From NCBI GenBank assembly GCA_013375395.1, contig JABXJW010000010.1, positions 1-35,715 on the forward strand: 35,715 bases of DNA, read 5' to 3'. This DNA comes from Desulfobacterales bacterium (lineage in GTDB: Bacteria; Desulfobacterota; Desulfobacteria; Desulfobacterales; C00003060). Position numbers and translations under genes: made by a program. Each line of letters opens with the position of its first letter. Positions within the stretch are counted from its first letter, which is position 1. Of this stretch, positions 13,906 through 22,383 are shown piece by piece. Below the pieces are notes generated by a model. It did no database searches. It saw only the letters and a program-made list of their open reading frames with translations, and was not told where the DNA came from.

Positions 13906-14298
13906 TTACAGCAACCTCATATAAATCTTTCTTGTTCGTGGGCCGTCAAACTCGCAAAAAAATACGCCCTGCCACGTCCCCAGTTTAAGTCGCCCGCCCT
14001 CCACAGCTATGATCTCTGAAGGTCCGATAATGCTCGCCTTGATGTGGGCGGGTGAATTCCCCTCAAGGTGGCGGTAGGCATCCTTCCATGGAACGATCTT
14101 ATTCAGGACCATGAGGATATCCGACTTTACGCTCGTATCGGCATGCTCGTTGATGGTCACAGCCGCTGTGGTGTGAGGAACAAAGAGGAAGCACACCCCA
14201 TCGTCAACTCTTTCCGATTGGACGGCTTTTTCTATGTCTGCTGTGATGTCTATGAATTCGGTTTTGGAGCCGGTTTTAACCGTAAGGGTCCTGTTCAT
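13906..14298 (-). CDS. yjbQ: YjbQ / UPF0047 family protein
   Basis: The protein has 130 residues, the normal family length. Marker segments are VPHTTAAVTINEHAD and HLEGNSPAHIKAS, with a C-terminal GTWQGVFFCEFDGPR; the histidines and acidic residues form the presumed active site. E. coli YjbQ has weak thiamine-phosphate synthase activity in vitro, and the true role is unsettled. No signal peptide is seen. It lies directly downstream of dsrC on the same strand but is separated from it by a strong terminator, so it is probably not co-transcribed with dsrC. Confidence 0.93.
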   Translation of the reverse strand: MNRTLTVKTGSKTEFIDITADIEKAVQSERVDDGVCFLFVPHTTAAVTINEHADTSVKSDILMVLNKIVPWKDAYRHLEGNSPAHIKASIIGPSEIIAVEGGRLKLGTWQGVFFCEFDGPRTRKIYMRLL

Positions 14299-14311
14299 GG
14301 CGTCTTGAAAT

Positions 14312-14348
14312 AAAAAAAGAGGCTTTACAGGTGGTAAAGCCTCTTTTT
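14312..14348 (-). terminator. Rho-independent terminator of dsrC
   Basis: A perfect 15-bp stem (AAAAAGAGGCTTTAC/GTAAAGCCTCTTTTT) with a 5-nt loop lies 39 bp after the dsrC stop. On the minus strand it ends in a run of T. By symmetry it could also stop plus-strand transcripts. Confidence 0.88.
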
Positions 14349-14387
14349 CGGGCGTCCGAATTGTCCTGCAAAATCAGAACTTCTTTC

Positions 14388-14705
14388 TTAGACACATCCG
14401 GTCGGCTTGGGAAGACCCGCCATCTTGCATGCACCTTTGCCTGGGCCAGAAGGAAACAGCTCATAGATGTGTTTCAGCTTGAAGCCGGTCACCTTGGAAA
14501 AAACTCTTACCATAGGAGCAATACCGTTCTTCTTGTAATACTCCTGTAAGAAGGTGATGCACTTCCAGTGCTCGTCGTTAAGCTCTTCAATCCCCTCAGT
14601 TCCCTTCACATATTGAACCCACTCTGGAGACCAATTTGAGAAGTCATCAATGAAACCGTCTTCGTCCACGTTAAAGGTTTTGCCCTGAAACTCAACACTT
14701 GGCAT
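14388..14705 (-). CDS. dsrC: DsrC sulfur-carrier protein
   Basis: The protein has 105 residues, the usual DsrC length. It carries sulfur as a trisulfide between DsrAB and the membrane reductase complex. The C-terminal arm has both redox cysteines, C93 and the penultimate C104, eleven residues apart (CKMAGLPKPTGCV); this separates true DsrC from TusE/RspA-like homologues that keep one or none. The start ATG 14705 has AAGGAGG 8 nt upstream. It has its own near-consensus promoter and terminator, so it is a single-gene transcript, expected to be strongly expressed. The YcaO-TPR gene lies directly upstream on the same strand. Confidence 0.97.
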   Translation of the reverse strand: MPSVEFQGKTFNVDEDGFIDDFSNWSPEWVQYVKGTEGIEELNDEHWKCITFLQEYYKKNGIAPMVRVFSKVTGFKLKHIYELFPSGPGKGACKMAGLPKPTGCV

Positions 14706-14775
14706 GCCAATGCCCTCCTTTCGTTGGGTTAATACTTATTAATCCAAATAACCTTGGCGCAATTTTGCGGGAATC

Positions 14776-14804
14776 TATATACATGAAAAAACAATTCTTG
14801 TCAA
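14776..14804 (-). promoter_or_regulatory. Sigma70-type promoter of dsrC
   Basis: On the minus strand: TTGACA (14799-14804), 17-nt spacer, TATATA (14776-14781). The start would be near 14769, about 64 nt before the dsrC ATG. It stands in the 127-bp gap after the YcaO-TPR stop codon. Confidence 0.72.
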
Positions 14805-14832
14805 TATGAAAAAAGAAAAAGTCGGCCTCCCT

Positions 14833-16557
14833 TTACGTGCACCTGAGTTCCTTCAAGTGTTCGCGGGCAAATTCTAAGCCCGGATCGAGTTCCAACGCCA
14901 TTTCATACATGGGAACGGCAGCCTGCGTGTGCCCCATGGCCTTCAGATTTGCCCCAATATTCGCATAATCGATGGCAGAACCCGGATCAATCTCAATGGC
15001 CTTTTCAAACTGCTCGATGGCTTTCATATGTGCCCCGAGTTTAAAATAACAAAACCCTAATTGCTGGTAGATCTCTTTTAGGTTGCAGTCATGCTCTCGG
15101 CCCATCTCAAGGGACTCGACGGCCTTCTCGTATAGCCCCTGATCTCTATACCCAATCGCTACGTGACAGTGGATGCTTGCAAGGTCTGTGCGCCTTGGCC
15201 CCATGTTCAGCGCCGCCCTAAAGTGTGACAGGGCCTTTTGCGGCACCCCCTTTCTCTCATAGGCATAACCCAAGAAGAAGCGCACTTCGTAACGATCCGG
15301 AAACAGCCCGGCCATCCGTTCCATCTCGGCCACCGCCCGGTTCTCATCGGCGATTTGGCCGACCAGCCTTGCCGCATGATAGCAAACACTATTGTCTCTG
15401 GTTCGATCTCTAAAGTGCGCGCCCGGCACGATGGTATAGACGGCCGGCAGCCCGATCTTTGGATGGGTGATGTCAACCACGAATACATCAAGGCCGATTT
15501 TACCGAGTGCGGCGGCGCACAACTGGACTTCTTGGTAAAGATTACCGTCTGAAACATCCGGCAGAGAGGAAAGATTCACAATATGATCTTCATGTGCGAT
15601 ATAGGCGGCCTCTTCTAGTCGCTTAAACTTGGGCAAGGTAGGCCGGTAGGTTGTCTTGTTCTGAAACTCACCTGCCAGTTGTGCGATCTCGGTAAGTGCG
15701 CGAATAACCGACTTTTCCGGGCTCGTTGCAGTGCCGGCCGTAAATATTATCTCGCTTGAGTCCGGGAATGTAGACGGATCAAAGGCCAGGACCCCCACCG
15801 TGGGAATTCCTGTGTTGAGGGAAAAATCCTTCAGATATACCTCGATCCCGTTTCGGACAAACTTTCCAAGCAGTTCCCGGCCAACCGGATCCCGTATGGA
15901 CTCTGGGTCAATGCCGGGAGTCTGCTGCTTTTCATGACTGATTATCGAAGACACATGGCGTTCCATTACCTCGCAGAGCCCTTGAACAACGGCCTCTTCC
16001 AAGGAATTTCCGGCAGCAGGTCCATTATATTCATGAATCAAATAGAACCAGTGGATCGGGACCATGACATCCCTTTTGCGGGTCACATCCAGAGCCCACG
16101 TCCAGGCCAATGGGAGGTCCTCAAAACATAGTCGATTCTTATGGTTGGCAGGGTCCGGATCGTGGACCGAAAGCGGAATACACTCAAAGGGGATTGCCTG
16201 ATCTTTCAGGCTCAGATACGAGTCCTCGGCAAAACGCCCATGCTTTATGAACCAAAAAAAACTGTACCGCTCCACCAATTCCATCAGGGCGCTTGCCTCA
16301 GCCTGCTCCGGCGTGCCGCCCTTGCCCATCTGCTTCTTTGTGCCTATAGTCCGCACGGCCTCTTCCCCACACAGACTGATATAGACCGGAATATCAAGAC
16401 GGCCAGTATCGATTCGAACGGTCCGGTTTAGAAGATCGAGCCCTGCCTTGCCGAGTCTTTCCCGAACCAGCCCAATCGTCTCCTGGGGTGAAATGAGCTT
16501 GTCAAGTTCGTATGTGTGCGCCTTAAAGGCGTCTTTGAGCTGAATACCGGATCTCAT
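14833..16557 (-). CDS. YcaO-family protein with C-terminal TPR domain
   Basis: The protein has 574 residues, the architecture and length of E. coli YcaO: a YcaO ATPase domain (about 1-390) and TPRs (about 420-565; AIDYANIGANLKAMGHTQAA). Catalytic motifs are intact: S89-x3-E93-x2-E96-R97, G183-N184, E187/E188, Q192, E196, E199-R200-H201, R286-x2-T-E290-x2-Q293, and ITHPKIGLPAVYTIVPGA. E. coli YcaO promotes RimO-dependent methylthiolation of ribosomal protein S12, which is a hint but not proof here. There is no proline-rich C-terminus and no E1-like partner. The start overlaps the pyrR stop as ATGA, so the two are translationally coupled. It lies 127 bp upstream of dsrC, whose product is a TusE-like sulfur carrier and a conceivable sulfur source or target (inference). 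Confidence 0.93.
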   Translation of the reverse strand: MRSGIQLKDAFKAHTYELDKLISPQETIGLVRERLGKAGLDLLNRTVRIDTGRLDIPVYISLCGEEAVRTIGTKKQMGKGGTPEQAEASALMELVERYSFFWFIKHGRFAEDSYLSLKDQAIPFECIPLSVHDPDPANHKNRLCFEDLPLAWTWALDVTRKRDVMVPIHWFYLIHEYNGPAAGNSLEEAVVQGLCEVMERHVSSIISHEKQQTPGIDPESIRDPVGRELLGKFVRNGIEVYLKDFSLNTGIPTVGVLAFDPSTFPDSSEIIFTAGTATSPEKSVIRALTEIAQLAGEFQNKTTYRPTLPKFKRLEEAAYIAHEDHIVNLSSLPDVSDGNLYQEVQLCAAALGKIGLDVFVVDITHPKIGLPAVYTIVPGAHFRDRTRDNSVCYHAARLVGQIADENRAVAEMERMAGLFPDRYEVRFFLGYAYERKGVPQKALSHFRAALNMGPRRTDLASIHCHVAIGYRDQGLYEKAVESLEMGREHDCNLKEIYQQLGFCYFKLGAHMKAIEQFEKAIEIDPGSAIDYANIGANLKAMGHTQAAVPMYEMALELDPGLEFAREHLKELRCT

Positions 16558-17090
16558 GTTGCAGTCACAGCCACTTCATCACGTCCCGCATTTTCTTTGA
16601 GGTAGACGTTGACCATTGTATCATGGATTGTTTCAATGTACTTGCCCACATAGTTTGCCTCGATCGGCAGTTCGCGGTGCCCCCGGTCAACCAGAACGGC
16701 CAGCTCGATACGATCAGGACGGCCGAAATCGATCAGGGCGTCCATGGCCGCACGGACAGTGCGACCGGTAAAAAGTACGTCGTCGACCAGGATCACCTGT
16801 TTGCCGTCCAGAGAAAAGGGCAGCTCCGTCTTCTGCACAATGGGCTGATGACTGATGCGGGTCCAATCGTCCCTGTAAAGGGTGATGTCCAGATCGCCTC
16901 TGGGGATATCGGCGCCTTCAATGGAAAGGATCTTAGCCTTTATCCGATCCGCTAAAAAGACCCCCCCGGTCCGAATGCCGATAAGCAACAGGTTTTCCGC
17001 CCCTCTGTGCCTGTCTACGATCTCCTGGGCCACCCGCGTAAGGAGCCGGTCAATGTCAGTAGTTTTCAAGACAACCAGTTCTGTTGTCAT
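16554..17090 (-). CDS. pyrR: PyrR-type phosphoribosyltransferase
   Basis: The protein has 178 residues, standard for PyrR. The PRPP-binding loop is V99-I-L-V-D-D-V-L-F-T-G-R-T111, and GIRTGGVFLADRI and IELAVLVDRGHRELP are family landmarks. PyrR binds pyr mRNA to attenuate pyrimidine genes and has uracil phosphoribosyltransferase activity. No pyr biosynthesis gene lies next to it. Instead its stop codon overlaps the start of the YcaO-TPR gene (ATGA). GAGG stands about 9 nt before ATG 17090. RNA binding cannot be judged from sequence alone, and it could act as an enzyme only. Confidence 0.93.
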   Translation of the reverse strand: MTTELVVLKTTDIDRLLTRVAQEIVDRHRGAENLLLIGIRTGGVFLADRIKAKILSIEGADIPRGDLDITLYRDDWTRISHQPIVQKTELPFSLDGKQVILVDDVLFTGRTVRAAMDALIDFGRPDRIELAVLVDRGHRELPIEANYVGKYIETIHDTMVNVYLKENAGRDEVAVTAT

Positions 17091-17127
17091 GGGAAGTATC
17101 CTCGATGGAACGTTTCAGGAAACTCGT

Positions 17128-17616
17128 TCAAAGCTCATACAACCTTTCATCACGATGCGGCCTGGAGCGCTTCACGCCCCTGACCTTTTTTTGATCCAAT
17201 ATGAACGGTTCTTCATCTTCGATGAGATCGCCCATTTCAGCTTCAAGCTGTTCAGGATCTTCGCTGGCTTCCATTCGCTTCAGGGCCTCCTCCATGCCAG
17301 GCCCAAGATTAAGGCCCGTTATATCTGAAAACTTCCGCATCAAGTTTGCAGCCTGGCGCGGATCATCCTCGTTTATGCCGTCTGCCTCACGCGCCAACAG
17401 ATTCATGGCCCTTTCCATGTTGGCCTCATTTATGGGAAGATCACCCATATCGCCTTCTTCTTTTGCCCCCGTAAGCCTGGCGAAAGTGGACATCTGTCTT
17501 TTCAGTTTTTTTTGTTTGCACTTGGGGCAAAGCGGCCTCTTTGTGGTGTTGACGGACCTCGAAAAGAAGTTGAATATGGTGTTGCAGTCTTCACAATAAA
17601 ACTCATAGATAGGCAT
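17128..17616 (-). CDS. FmdB-type zinc-ribbon protein
   Basis: The protein has 162 residues. The N-terminal 45 form an FmdB/CxxC_CxxC_SSSS zinc ribbon: MPIYEFYCEDC with C8-x2-C11 and C30-x2-C33. The remainder is acidic and helical (MERAMNLLAREADGINEDDP, MEASEDPEQLEAEMGDLIED), longer than the usual 60-110 residues. GGGAGG precedes ATG 17616. It is the gene after rsmI and before pyrR on the same strand, with 37 bp to pyrR, so it may head the pyrR-ycaO operon. The function of the family is not established; a regulatory or metal-binding role is inferred. Confidence 0.88.
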   Translation of the reverse strand: MPIYEFYCEDCNTIFNFFSRSVNTTKRPLCPKCKQKKLKRQMSTFARLTGAKEEGDMGDLPINEANMERAMNLLAREADGINEDDPRQAANLMRKFSDITGLNLGPGMEEALKRMEASEDPEQLEAEMGDLIEDEEPFILDQKKVRGVKRSRPHRDERLYEL

Positions 17617-17654
17617 GGAGTTTCCTCCCTACGTACTCCCACGGCAAAAAATGT

Positions 17655-17684
17655 ATAATATCCTAAAAAGGATGTTGTGCGCAA
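17655..17684 (-). promoter_or_regulatory. Possible promoter of the FmdB-pyrR-ycaO operon
   Basis: On the minus strand TTGCGC (17679-17684), an 18-nt spacer and TATTAT (17655-17660) lie about 40 nt before the zinc-ribbon gene. A second candidate starting TTGACC is further upstream. The -35 match is weak. Confidence 0.35.
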
Positions 17685-17765
17685 CCCTTCGTTGCTATTT
17701 AATAATGAGGATCTTGTGGACGGGTCAACAGAATAATGGATGGGTTGTATTTAGTGCATGGGGCA

Positions 17766-18653
17766 CTAGACTTCTTTTTCAAGTTTCAATGCCTCCTCAT
17801 AAACGACTTTTTTGGACAGGCCGTATTCCTTGGCCACCTCCTTTACCAGCTCAGACAAGGGACGACCTTTGTCGCGACGAAGCTCCCCGAGGTAGCCCGT
17901 GAGGGCTTCCCGGTCGATTTCTGCTTCCACTTCGCAGCCTGCCACAAGGAGCGTGCACTCGCCCCTGAGGGGAGGTCGCTCCGAGATCTCTTTTACCATC
18001 TTGCTCAGCGGCCCCCTTAGAATCTCCTCGTGCAGTTTGGTCAGTTCCCTTGCCATTATAGCCTCCCGGTCTTTCATCACCCGGACGATTTCCTCCATCA
18101 GCCCGATGAGCCTTTTTGGAGATTCATAAAAGATAAGTGTGCGGGGTTGTCCTTTTAGCTGATGCAGCAACCGCTTGCGCTTGGCAGGCTTCCTGGGAAC
18201 AAAGCCGATGAAGACAAAGCTGTCAGTGGGAAGCCCGGACACGCTCAATGCGGCAACCATGGCAGAGGCCCCGGGGATCGGCACAACCGGAACAGCCTGT
18301 CCGACAGCCTCCCGCACAAGATAATGGCCCGGATCTGATATGGAAGGAGTGCCCGCATCAGTGACAAGGGCGATACAGGCACCGGCCTTGAGCTTGGCCA
18401 GCAGTTCAGGGGTGCGCTTCTCCTTATTGTGGTCATGATAGGAGACAAGCGGCGTGGGAACTTCATAACGTGTAAGGAGTTTGCGGGTGTGCCGTGTGTC
18501 CTCGGCGGCAATCAGGTCCACTTCCTTCAGGGTGCGGATAGCCCTAAGCGTTATGTCTTCCATGTGGCCGATAGGCGTGGCCACTACATAGAGTGTCCCA
18601 GATGAAGCCAGGGATCTTCGACCGGGGCTTTCAGTAGGCAAGCTCGAAGGCAT
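17766..18653 (-). CDS. rsmI: 16S rRNA C1402 ribose 2'-O-methyltransferase RsmI
   Basis: The protein has 295 residues from ATG 18653, near the family norm. It methylates the ribose of C1402 in the decoding centre using SAM. Landmarks: GTLYVVATPIGHMEDITLRA, AEDTRHTRKLL, SYHDHNKEKR, LVTDAGTPSISDPG and VPIPGASAMVAALS. Upstream ATGs at 18671 and 18710 are possible but would lengthen the overlap with yraN, and none has a clear Shine-Dalgarno. The gene overlaps yraN by 23 bp and ends the ffh-to-rsmI cluster. Confidence 0.95.
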   Translation of the reverse strand: MPSSLPTESPGRRSLASSGTLYVVATPIGHMEDITLRAIRTLKEVDLIAAEDTRHTRKLLTRYEVPTPLVSYHDHNKEKRTPELLAKLKAGACIALVTDAGTPSISDPGHYLVREAVGQAVPVVPIPGASAMVAALSVSGLPTDSFVFIGFVPRKPAKRKRLLHQLKGQPRTLIFYESPKRLIGLMEEIVRVMKDREAIMARELTKLHEEILRGPLSKMVKEISERPPLRGECTLLVAGCEVEAEIDREALTGYLGELRRDKGRPLSELVKEVAKEYGLSKKVVYEEALKLEKEV

Positions 18654-19038
18654 TTTTGATGATTTCGACATCCGGTTGGCCCGGCAGCAGGCGGACTGCC
18701 ACAACGTCAAAACGGGCTTTCTTGTCGATTTGTCCTGTTTTCTTCAGGTATTCAAGGGCAACCATAGATATCTTGCGCTTTTTGTTAGGTGTGACAGCCA
18801 GCTTTGGATCCCCAAACCGGTCTGTTCGCCGGGCCTTTACCTCCACGAAGGCCAGCGCACCCCCCTCTGTGGCAATGATATCGATCTCGCCCAGCTTTGA
18901 GCGATAGTTTTGTTCCAAAATCTTATATCCATTTTTCTTTAAGACCTTAACGGCAACGGACTCCCCGCCCTCCCCCACGTGGCGCCGTTGGTCGGTCCCG
19001 ACATCTTCCGGTCTGCGTCTCTTTCTAAACCCAAACAT
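18631..19038 (-). CDS. yraN: YraN / UPF0102 family nuclease-fold protein
   Basis: The protein has 135 residues. It has the restriction-endonuclease-like motif GEIDIIA...LAFVEVKARR, and the family helix GESVAVKVLKKNGYKILEQNYR. The biochemical role is not established; a nuclease or resolvase activity is inferred from fold. An arginine-rich N-terminus (MFGFRKRRRPED) precedes the domain. It lies between rnhB and rsmI, a common bacterial gene order. Confidence 0.94.
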   Translation of the reverse strand: MFGFRKRRRPEDVGTDQRRHVGEGGESVAVKVLKKNGYKILEQNYRSKLGEIDIIATEGGALAFVEVKARRTDRFGDPKLAVTPNKKRKISMVALEYLKKTGQIDKKARFDVVAVRLLPGQPDVEIIKNAFELAY

Positions 19039-19114
19039 GTCTTCCTGCGATCTTGTCAGAATCGGGTGTCTTACAAAACCTTGTCTCTTGCCCAGTTTTG
19101 TTGAAGGTCAAAGG

Positions 19115-19783
19115 TCAGGCAGGTTGATCCTTCTTTTTCCTTTGAGCTTTGAGCTTTGAGCTTTCAGCTTTCAGCTTAATGTATTCTCTGACGCCCCGGA
19201 AGGTTTTTCGGTGAATCGGGCAGCAACCAAAAGTGCGAATAGCTGCACGGTGTGCTTGTGTGCCGTACCCCTTGTGTCTACCGAAGCCGAACTCCGGAAA
19301 CTCCTCGTCATAAAGCGCCATGAGTCGATCCCGGGTCACTTTTGCAACAATGGATGCTGCGGCAATGGAGCCACATCGCATGTCGCCATGCTTGACGGCC
19401 TGTTGCGGCAAGGGAGATCTAATGCGAAATGTACCGTCAACCAACAAGTAGTCCGGAGTGGGTCGAAGATTGTCCACAGCCATTTGCATGGAAAGGAGAG
19501 AAGCCTTGAGGATATTGATACGGTCTATCTCTACAGGGTCAACAATGCCTATCCCTATTGAAATCGCCTGCTTATAAATCGCCCCGAAAAGGGCTTCTCG
19601 CATTGCCGGGCTTAATCGCTTGGAATCGTCAAGGCGGTCAAGACTCACCTTTTTCGGGAGTATGACGGCAGCAGCCACCACAGGACCGGCCAGCGTGCCC
19701 CTTCCGGCCTCATCGATGCCGGCGACCCTTGAGAATCCAGCTTTTCGGATCTTTTTCTCAAACTGCTCAGGATTAGGGTGCAC
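19115..19783 (-). CDS. rnhB: Ribonuclease HII with repeat-derived C-terminal tail
   Basis: The protein has 222 residues and starts at GTG 19783 with GGTGG upstream. It cleaves RNA in RNA-DNA hybrids. GIDEAGRG holds the first acidic pair, DSKRLSP and VDGT follow, and HGDMRCGSIAAASIVAKV is conserved. The usual GRGPLAGPV reads GRGTLAGPV here. The last 18 residues or so (KLKAESSKLKAQRKKK) are encoded by an AAAGCT word repeat and have no counterpart in the core enzyme, which normally ends soon after the GVREYI helix. The gene lies between rplS and yraN. Confidence 0.95.
   Translation of the reverse strand: MHPNPEQFEKKIRKAGFSRVAGIDEAGRGTLAGPVVAAAVILPKKVSLDRLDDSKRLSPAMREALFGAIYKQAISIGIGIVDPVEIDRINILKASLLSMQMAVDNLRPTPDYLLVDGTFRIRSPLPQQAVKHGDMRCGSIAAASIVAKVTRDRLMALYDEEFPEFGFGRHKGYGTQAHRAAIRTFGCCPIHRKTFRGVREYIKLKAESSKLKAQRKKKDQPA
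19140..19179. repeat. AAAGCT word repeat inside the rnhB 3' end
   Basis: Five or six copies of the 7-nt words GAGCTTT/CAGCTTT run in tandem and are translated in frame as the basic tail of RNase HII. Related words occur at 10631-10723. Confidence 0.7.
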
Positions 19784-19856
19784 GGTTTACCACCCGAAAG
19801 AATCTGGCTCTGCTTATACCTAACACGGCCACAAATTGAGGTTCGTGAAAGAACGG

Positions 19857-19947
19857 GTATCGTCTATGGGTTGCGTGGTTTTCTAAAACCGTTTGACGCA
19901 AACCGACCTCCGAAACGAGTTGCGCAACCGTAACCATTAGACGATAC
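19857..19947. repeat. Imperfect inverted repeat between rplS and rnhB
   Basis: GTATCGTCTA (19857-19866) faces TAGACGATAC (19938-19947), extended by GGTTGCG/CGCAACC with bulges. It fills half of the 180-bp gap and would fold in the cluster mRNA. It could be a palindromic repeat or an RNA processing site. Confidence 0.45.
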
Positions 19948-19963
19948 GACTGTATCTTGACCA

Positions 19964-20311
19964 CTAATGAGGCCGCAGCTCCTTGATTCTGGCCGATTTG
20001 CCCCTCAGCTTTCTCAGGTAATACAGGCGAGAGCGACGGACACGACCACGAGATACAACCTCGATCTTGTCAATACTCGGAGAGTGCAAGGGGAATATGC
20101 GCTCCACCCCGATCCCATAAGAGATCTTCCTTACAGTAAATGTGGCATTGGTGGCGCCTCTGCGTTTCCTGATGACAACCCCTTTGAAAACCTGAATCCG
20201 CGCTTTGTCCCCTTCTTTGATCTTGACGGAAACCTTTACCGTATCACCCGCCTTGAAATGTGGCAGGTCGAACCGGAGCTGCTCCTTTTCAATCGCTCTT
20301 ATCGCTTCCAT
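19964..20311 (-). CDS. rplS: 50S ribosomal protein L19
   Basis: The protein has 115 residues from ATG 20311, placed by GGAGGAAGAT just upstream and by the normal L19 length; a reading from 20383 would translate a word-repeat tract. L19 lies at the 30S-50S interface. Landmarks: [67 protein letters not shown]. It follows the RNA methyltransferase gene, separated from it by a facing word repeat. Confidence 0.97.
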   Translation of the reverse strand: MEAIRAIEKEQLRFDLPHFKAGDTVKVSVKIKEGDKARIQVFKGVVIRKRRGATNATFTVRKISYGIGVERIFPLHSPSIDKIEVVSRGRVRRSRLYYLRKLRGKSARIKELRPH

Positions 20312-20326
20312 ATCTTCCTCCAATCG

Positions 20327-20451
20327 AAGTGAGCTAAAATGTCTAAAGTGCCTAGAGTGAACTAAAGTTAAGGAGTTGAGCAAGCTTGAAGATGGCCTTT
20401 ATTCCTTTAACTTTAGGCACCTTAGCTCACTTTAGCTCACTTTAGGCACTT
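20327..20451. repeat. Facing CACTTTAG word-repeat arms upstream of rplS
   Basis: AAGTGAGCTAAAATGTCTAAAGTG words (20327-20373) face CTTTAACTTTAGGCACCTTAG words (20406-20451). The arms could pair in the mRNA between the methyltransferase gene and rplS. The layout matches 13711-13847. Confidence 0.7.
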
Positions 20452-20457
20452 AGTTGT

Positions 20458-21024
20458 CTATCTGTTACCCAAAAGCCTGTCAAGGATAATGGCAGCGGCC
20501 GACCGTACCGACAGGTGGTTGTAACCTGTGGGGCCCATGATAGGGGAAAGCACGTAGTCGGCCGTTTCAATAAACTCTCGTGTCAATCCCCACGCTGTGC
20601 CGAACATGAGCAAATGGGGACGCTCGGCCTCCAACATCCTAGACAACGCCGCATAACCGATGTTGTCCGGGTGCGACCGCGCATCAGTGGCGACTGTGGC
20701 CGGTCTGCTCCGTCCGTTTCCGGAAATCTCATCCATTGCAGCATCGACAGAGTCCACCGCTCTGATCAGTTCCAAAGCGTCCTTGCGGTCAGGATTGTAT
20801 TTTGCCCCAGCCCCCTCGGTCCAGTGGGAGATAATCTCTCGAACAAGCTCACGCTGGTCTTCCAGTGGGGTCACCACGTAGAATGCTTGCACACCGTAGG
20901 TCTTGGCCGCTCTTGATATATCGTGCAAATCGAGGTTGCTGACCGCAGAGGCAATCACCTCACCGTTCTTGTTCTGCACCGGAGAGTGTATAAGGGCCAA
21001 GTAAAGGTTGACTGAACCTGTCAA
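20458..21024 (-). CDS. SPOUT-type RNA methyltransferase (COG4752/PF09936 family)
   Basis: The protein has 188 residues. Landmarks are [53 protein letters not shown] and [20 protein letters not shown], the last being the SAM-binding knot. It is predicted to methylate tRNA or rRNA; the target is unknown to me. The start is taken as TTG 21024, which overlaps the trmD stop as TTGA, because the conserved domain begins five residues later. The upstream in-frame reading to 21171 lies inside trmD. It sits between trmD and rplS, where the family commonly occurs. Confidence 0.9.
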   Translation of the reverse strand: MTGSVNLYLALIHSPVQNKNGEVIASAVSNLDLHDISRAAKTYGVQAFYVVTPLEDQRELVREIISHWTEGAGAKYNPDRKDALELIRAVDSVDAAMDEISGNGRSRPATVATDARSHPDNIGYAALSRMLEAERPHLLMFGTAWGLTREFIETADYVLSPIMGPTGYNHLSVRSAAAIILDRLLGNR

Positions 21025-21785
21025 GACGCTGTCGAATGCTTTTCTATAATGGTTTCTATATGTTGCCGGAGCTTTTCCAGAAACTCCATGTCGCCCGGCC
21101 TCAGGGGCTGGCCCAACAGCAAGTCGGGCCTTTTTAGGAGCGTTCGAATCAGTGAAGCCTGTCGCCTCCACCGACTGATTGCCCCGTGGTCGCCGGAGAG
21201 CAAAACGTCCGGCACATGGACCCCCTCAAAAGATCTAGGCCGCGTGTACTGCGGATACTCCAGCAAGCCGGTTGAAAAGGAGTCCTCCTCGGCAGACTGC
21301 TCTCCTCCCAATGCACCGGGAATCAGTCGTGTTACCGCGTCGATGACAACCATGGCGGCAAGTTCGCCGCCGGTTAGCACATAATCTCCGATGGAAAGCT
21401 CCCCATCTACCAGATCTTGAGAAATCCGTTCATCAACGCCTTCATAACGGCCACAGATCAAGATGAGTCCGGCATATCCCGGCAGTTCTCGGGCCAGTGC
21501 TTGATCAAACAGACGGCCCTGTGGGGTGAGCATGAGCGTGTACGCCTCGGGGTGCCTTTTTTTGGCATGCCGAATGGCCCCTGCCAGGGGTTCTGGTTTC
21601 ATCACCATGCCGCAACCGCCCCCGTAGGGTCGGTCATCCACTATGCCGTGGCGGTCTGTGGCAAAGTCTCTGATATCAATCGCTTCGATCGATATGCGCC
21701 GGCTTTCAACAGCCCGCTTGATGATGCCTCCCACCAGCAGGGCGGAAAACATCTCAGGAAATAACGTAAGGACAGTAAAATCCAT
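21021..21785 (-). CDS. trmD: tRNA (guanine-N1-)-methyltransferase
   Basis: The protein has 254 residues from ATG 21785, the family length. It methylates G37 of tRNAs, preventing frameshifts. Landmarks: [44 protein letters not shown], the knot [20 protein letters not shown], and [15 protein letters not shown] longer reading to 21857 is rejected because [13 protein letters not shown] is the normal start. The stop overlaps the next gene's TTG. Confidence 0.98.
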   Translation of the reverse strand: MDFTVLTLFPEMFSALLVGGIIKRAVESRRISIEAIDIRDFATDRHGIVDDRPYGGGCGMVMKPEPLAGAIRHAKKRHPEAYTLMLTPQGRLFDQALARELPGYAGLILICGRYEGVDERISQDLVDGELSIGDYVLTGGELAAMVVIDAVTRLIPGALGGEQSAEEDSFSTGLLEYPQYTRPRSFEGVHVPDVLLSGDHGAISRWRRQASLIRTLLKRPDLLLGQPLRPGDMEFLEKLRQHIETIIEKHSTAS

Positions 21786-21861
21786 TCTCAGAGCTGAAAC
21801 TTTTTCAAAAAATTGCGCAGTGTCCAATCTTCGCTTTAGGCCAGCGCAGGAGCTCAAAGCA

Positions 21862-22377
21862 TCAATCTTCCAGCCCCTCAGGAAGGTCGACTCTCAAGAA
21901 ATTGTGTTCCAGATCAATATCGACCACAACAGAATCGATCGCCGGAATCAACACCTCCCTTTTGCCCTCGCGCACAACGTAGACGTCGTTGCTCCCCGTA
22001 GGAAAAATCTCCGCAACTCGCCCAAGACGTCGGTTGTCCACGGTAAAGACTTCCAGACCGATGATCTGGTGCCAGTAGTAGCTACCCTCTTCAGGTTGAG
22101 GCAGGGAGGCATTGTCAATGCAGATTTCGCATCCTACCCACTCTTTTGCGGCCCCAATCGATGCTATACCTTCAAGGACAAGGAGTATGATGCGCTTGTG
22201 CACACGGGCAGACTCTATCCGAAACGTGGCAACCGGCTCCCCTTCCCGGCTGAGGGTCAGTTCCTTGCCAACTGCAAACGAATCAACAGATTCAGCGTAT
22301 GAATATACTTTGAGGTAGCCCTTGGTGCCGTGGGTGCCCACAATTTTGCCTATGGGAAGGAGGGCATCCTCACGCAT
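21862..22377 (-). CDS. rimM: 16S rRNA processing protein RimM
   Basis: The protein has 171 residues. It helps mature the 30S head and binds S19. The N-terminal beta-barrel has [21 protein letters not shown], and the PRC-barrel has [21 protein letters not shown] and [16 protein letters not shown]. It lies between khpA (6 bp gap) and trmD (76 bp gap), the standard order. Confidence 0.97.
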   Translation of the reverse strand: MREDALLPIGKIVGTHGTKGYLKVYSYAESVDSFAVGKELTLSREGEPVATFRIESARVHKRIILLVLEGIASIGAAKEWVGCEICIDNASLPQPEEGSYYWHQIIGLEVFTVDNRRLGRVAEIFPTGSNDVYVVREGKREVLIPAIDSVVVDIDLEHNFLRVDLPEGLED

Positions 22378-22383
22378 GACATG

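Noticed and set aside
19773-19964. 63-codon open frame between rplS and rnhB
   Set aside because: It overlaps the rnhB start and covers an imperfect inverted repeat; no motif or good Shine-Dalgarno was seen.
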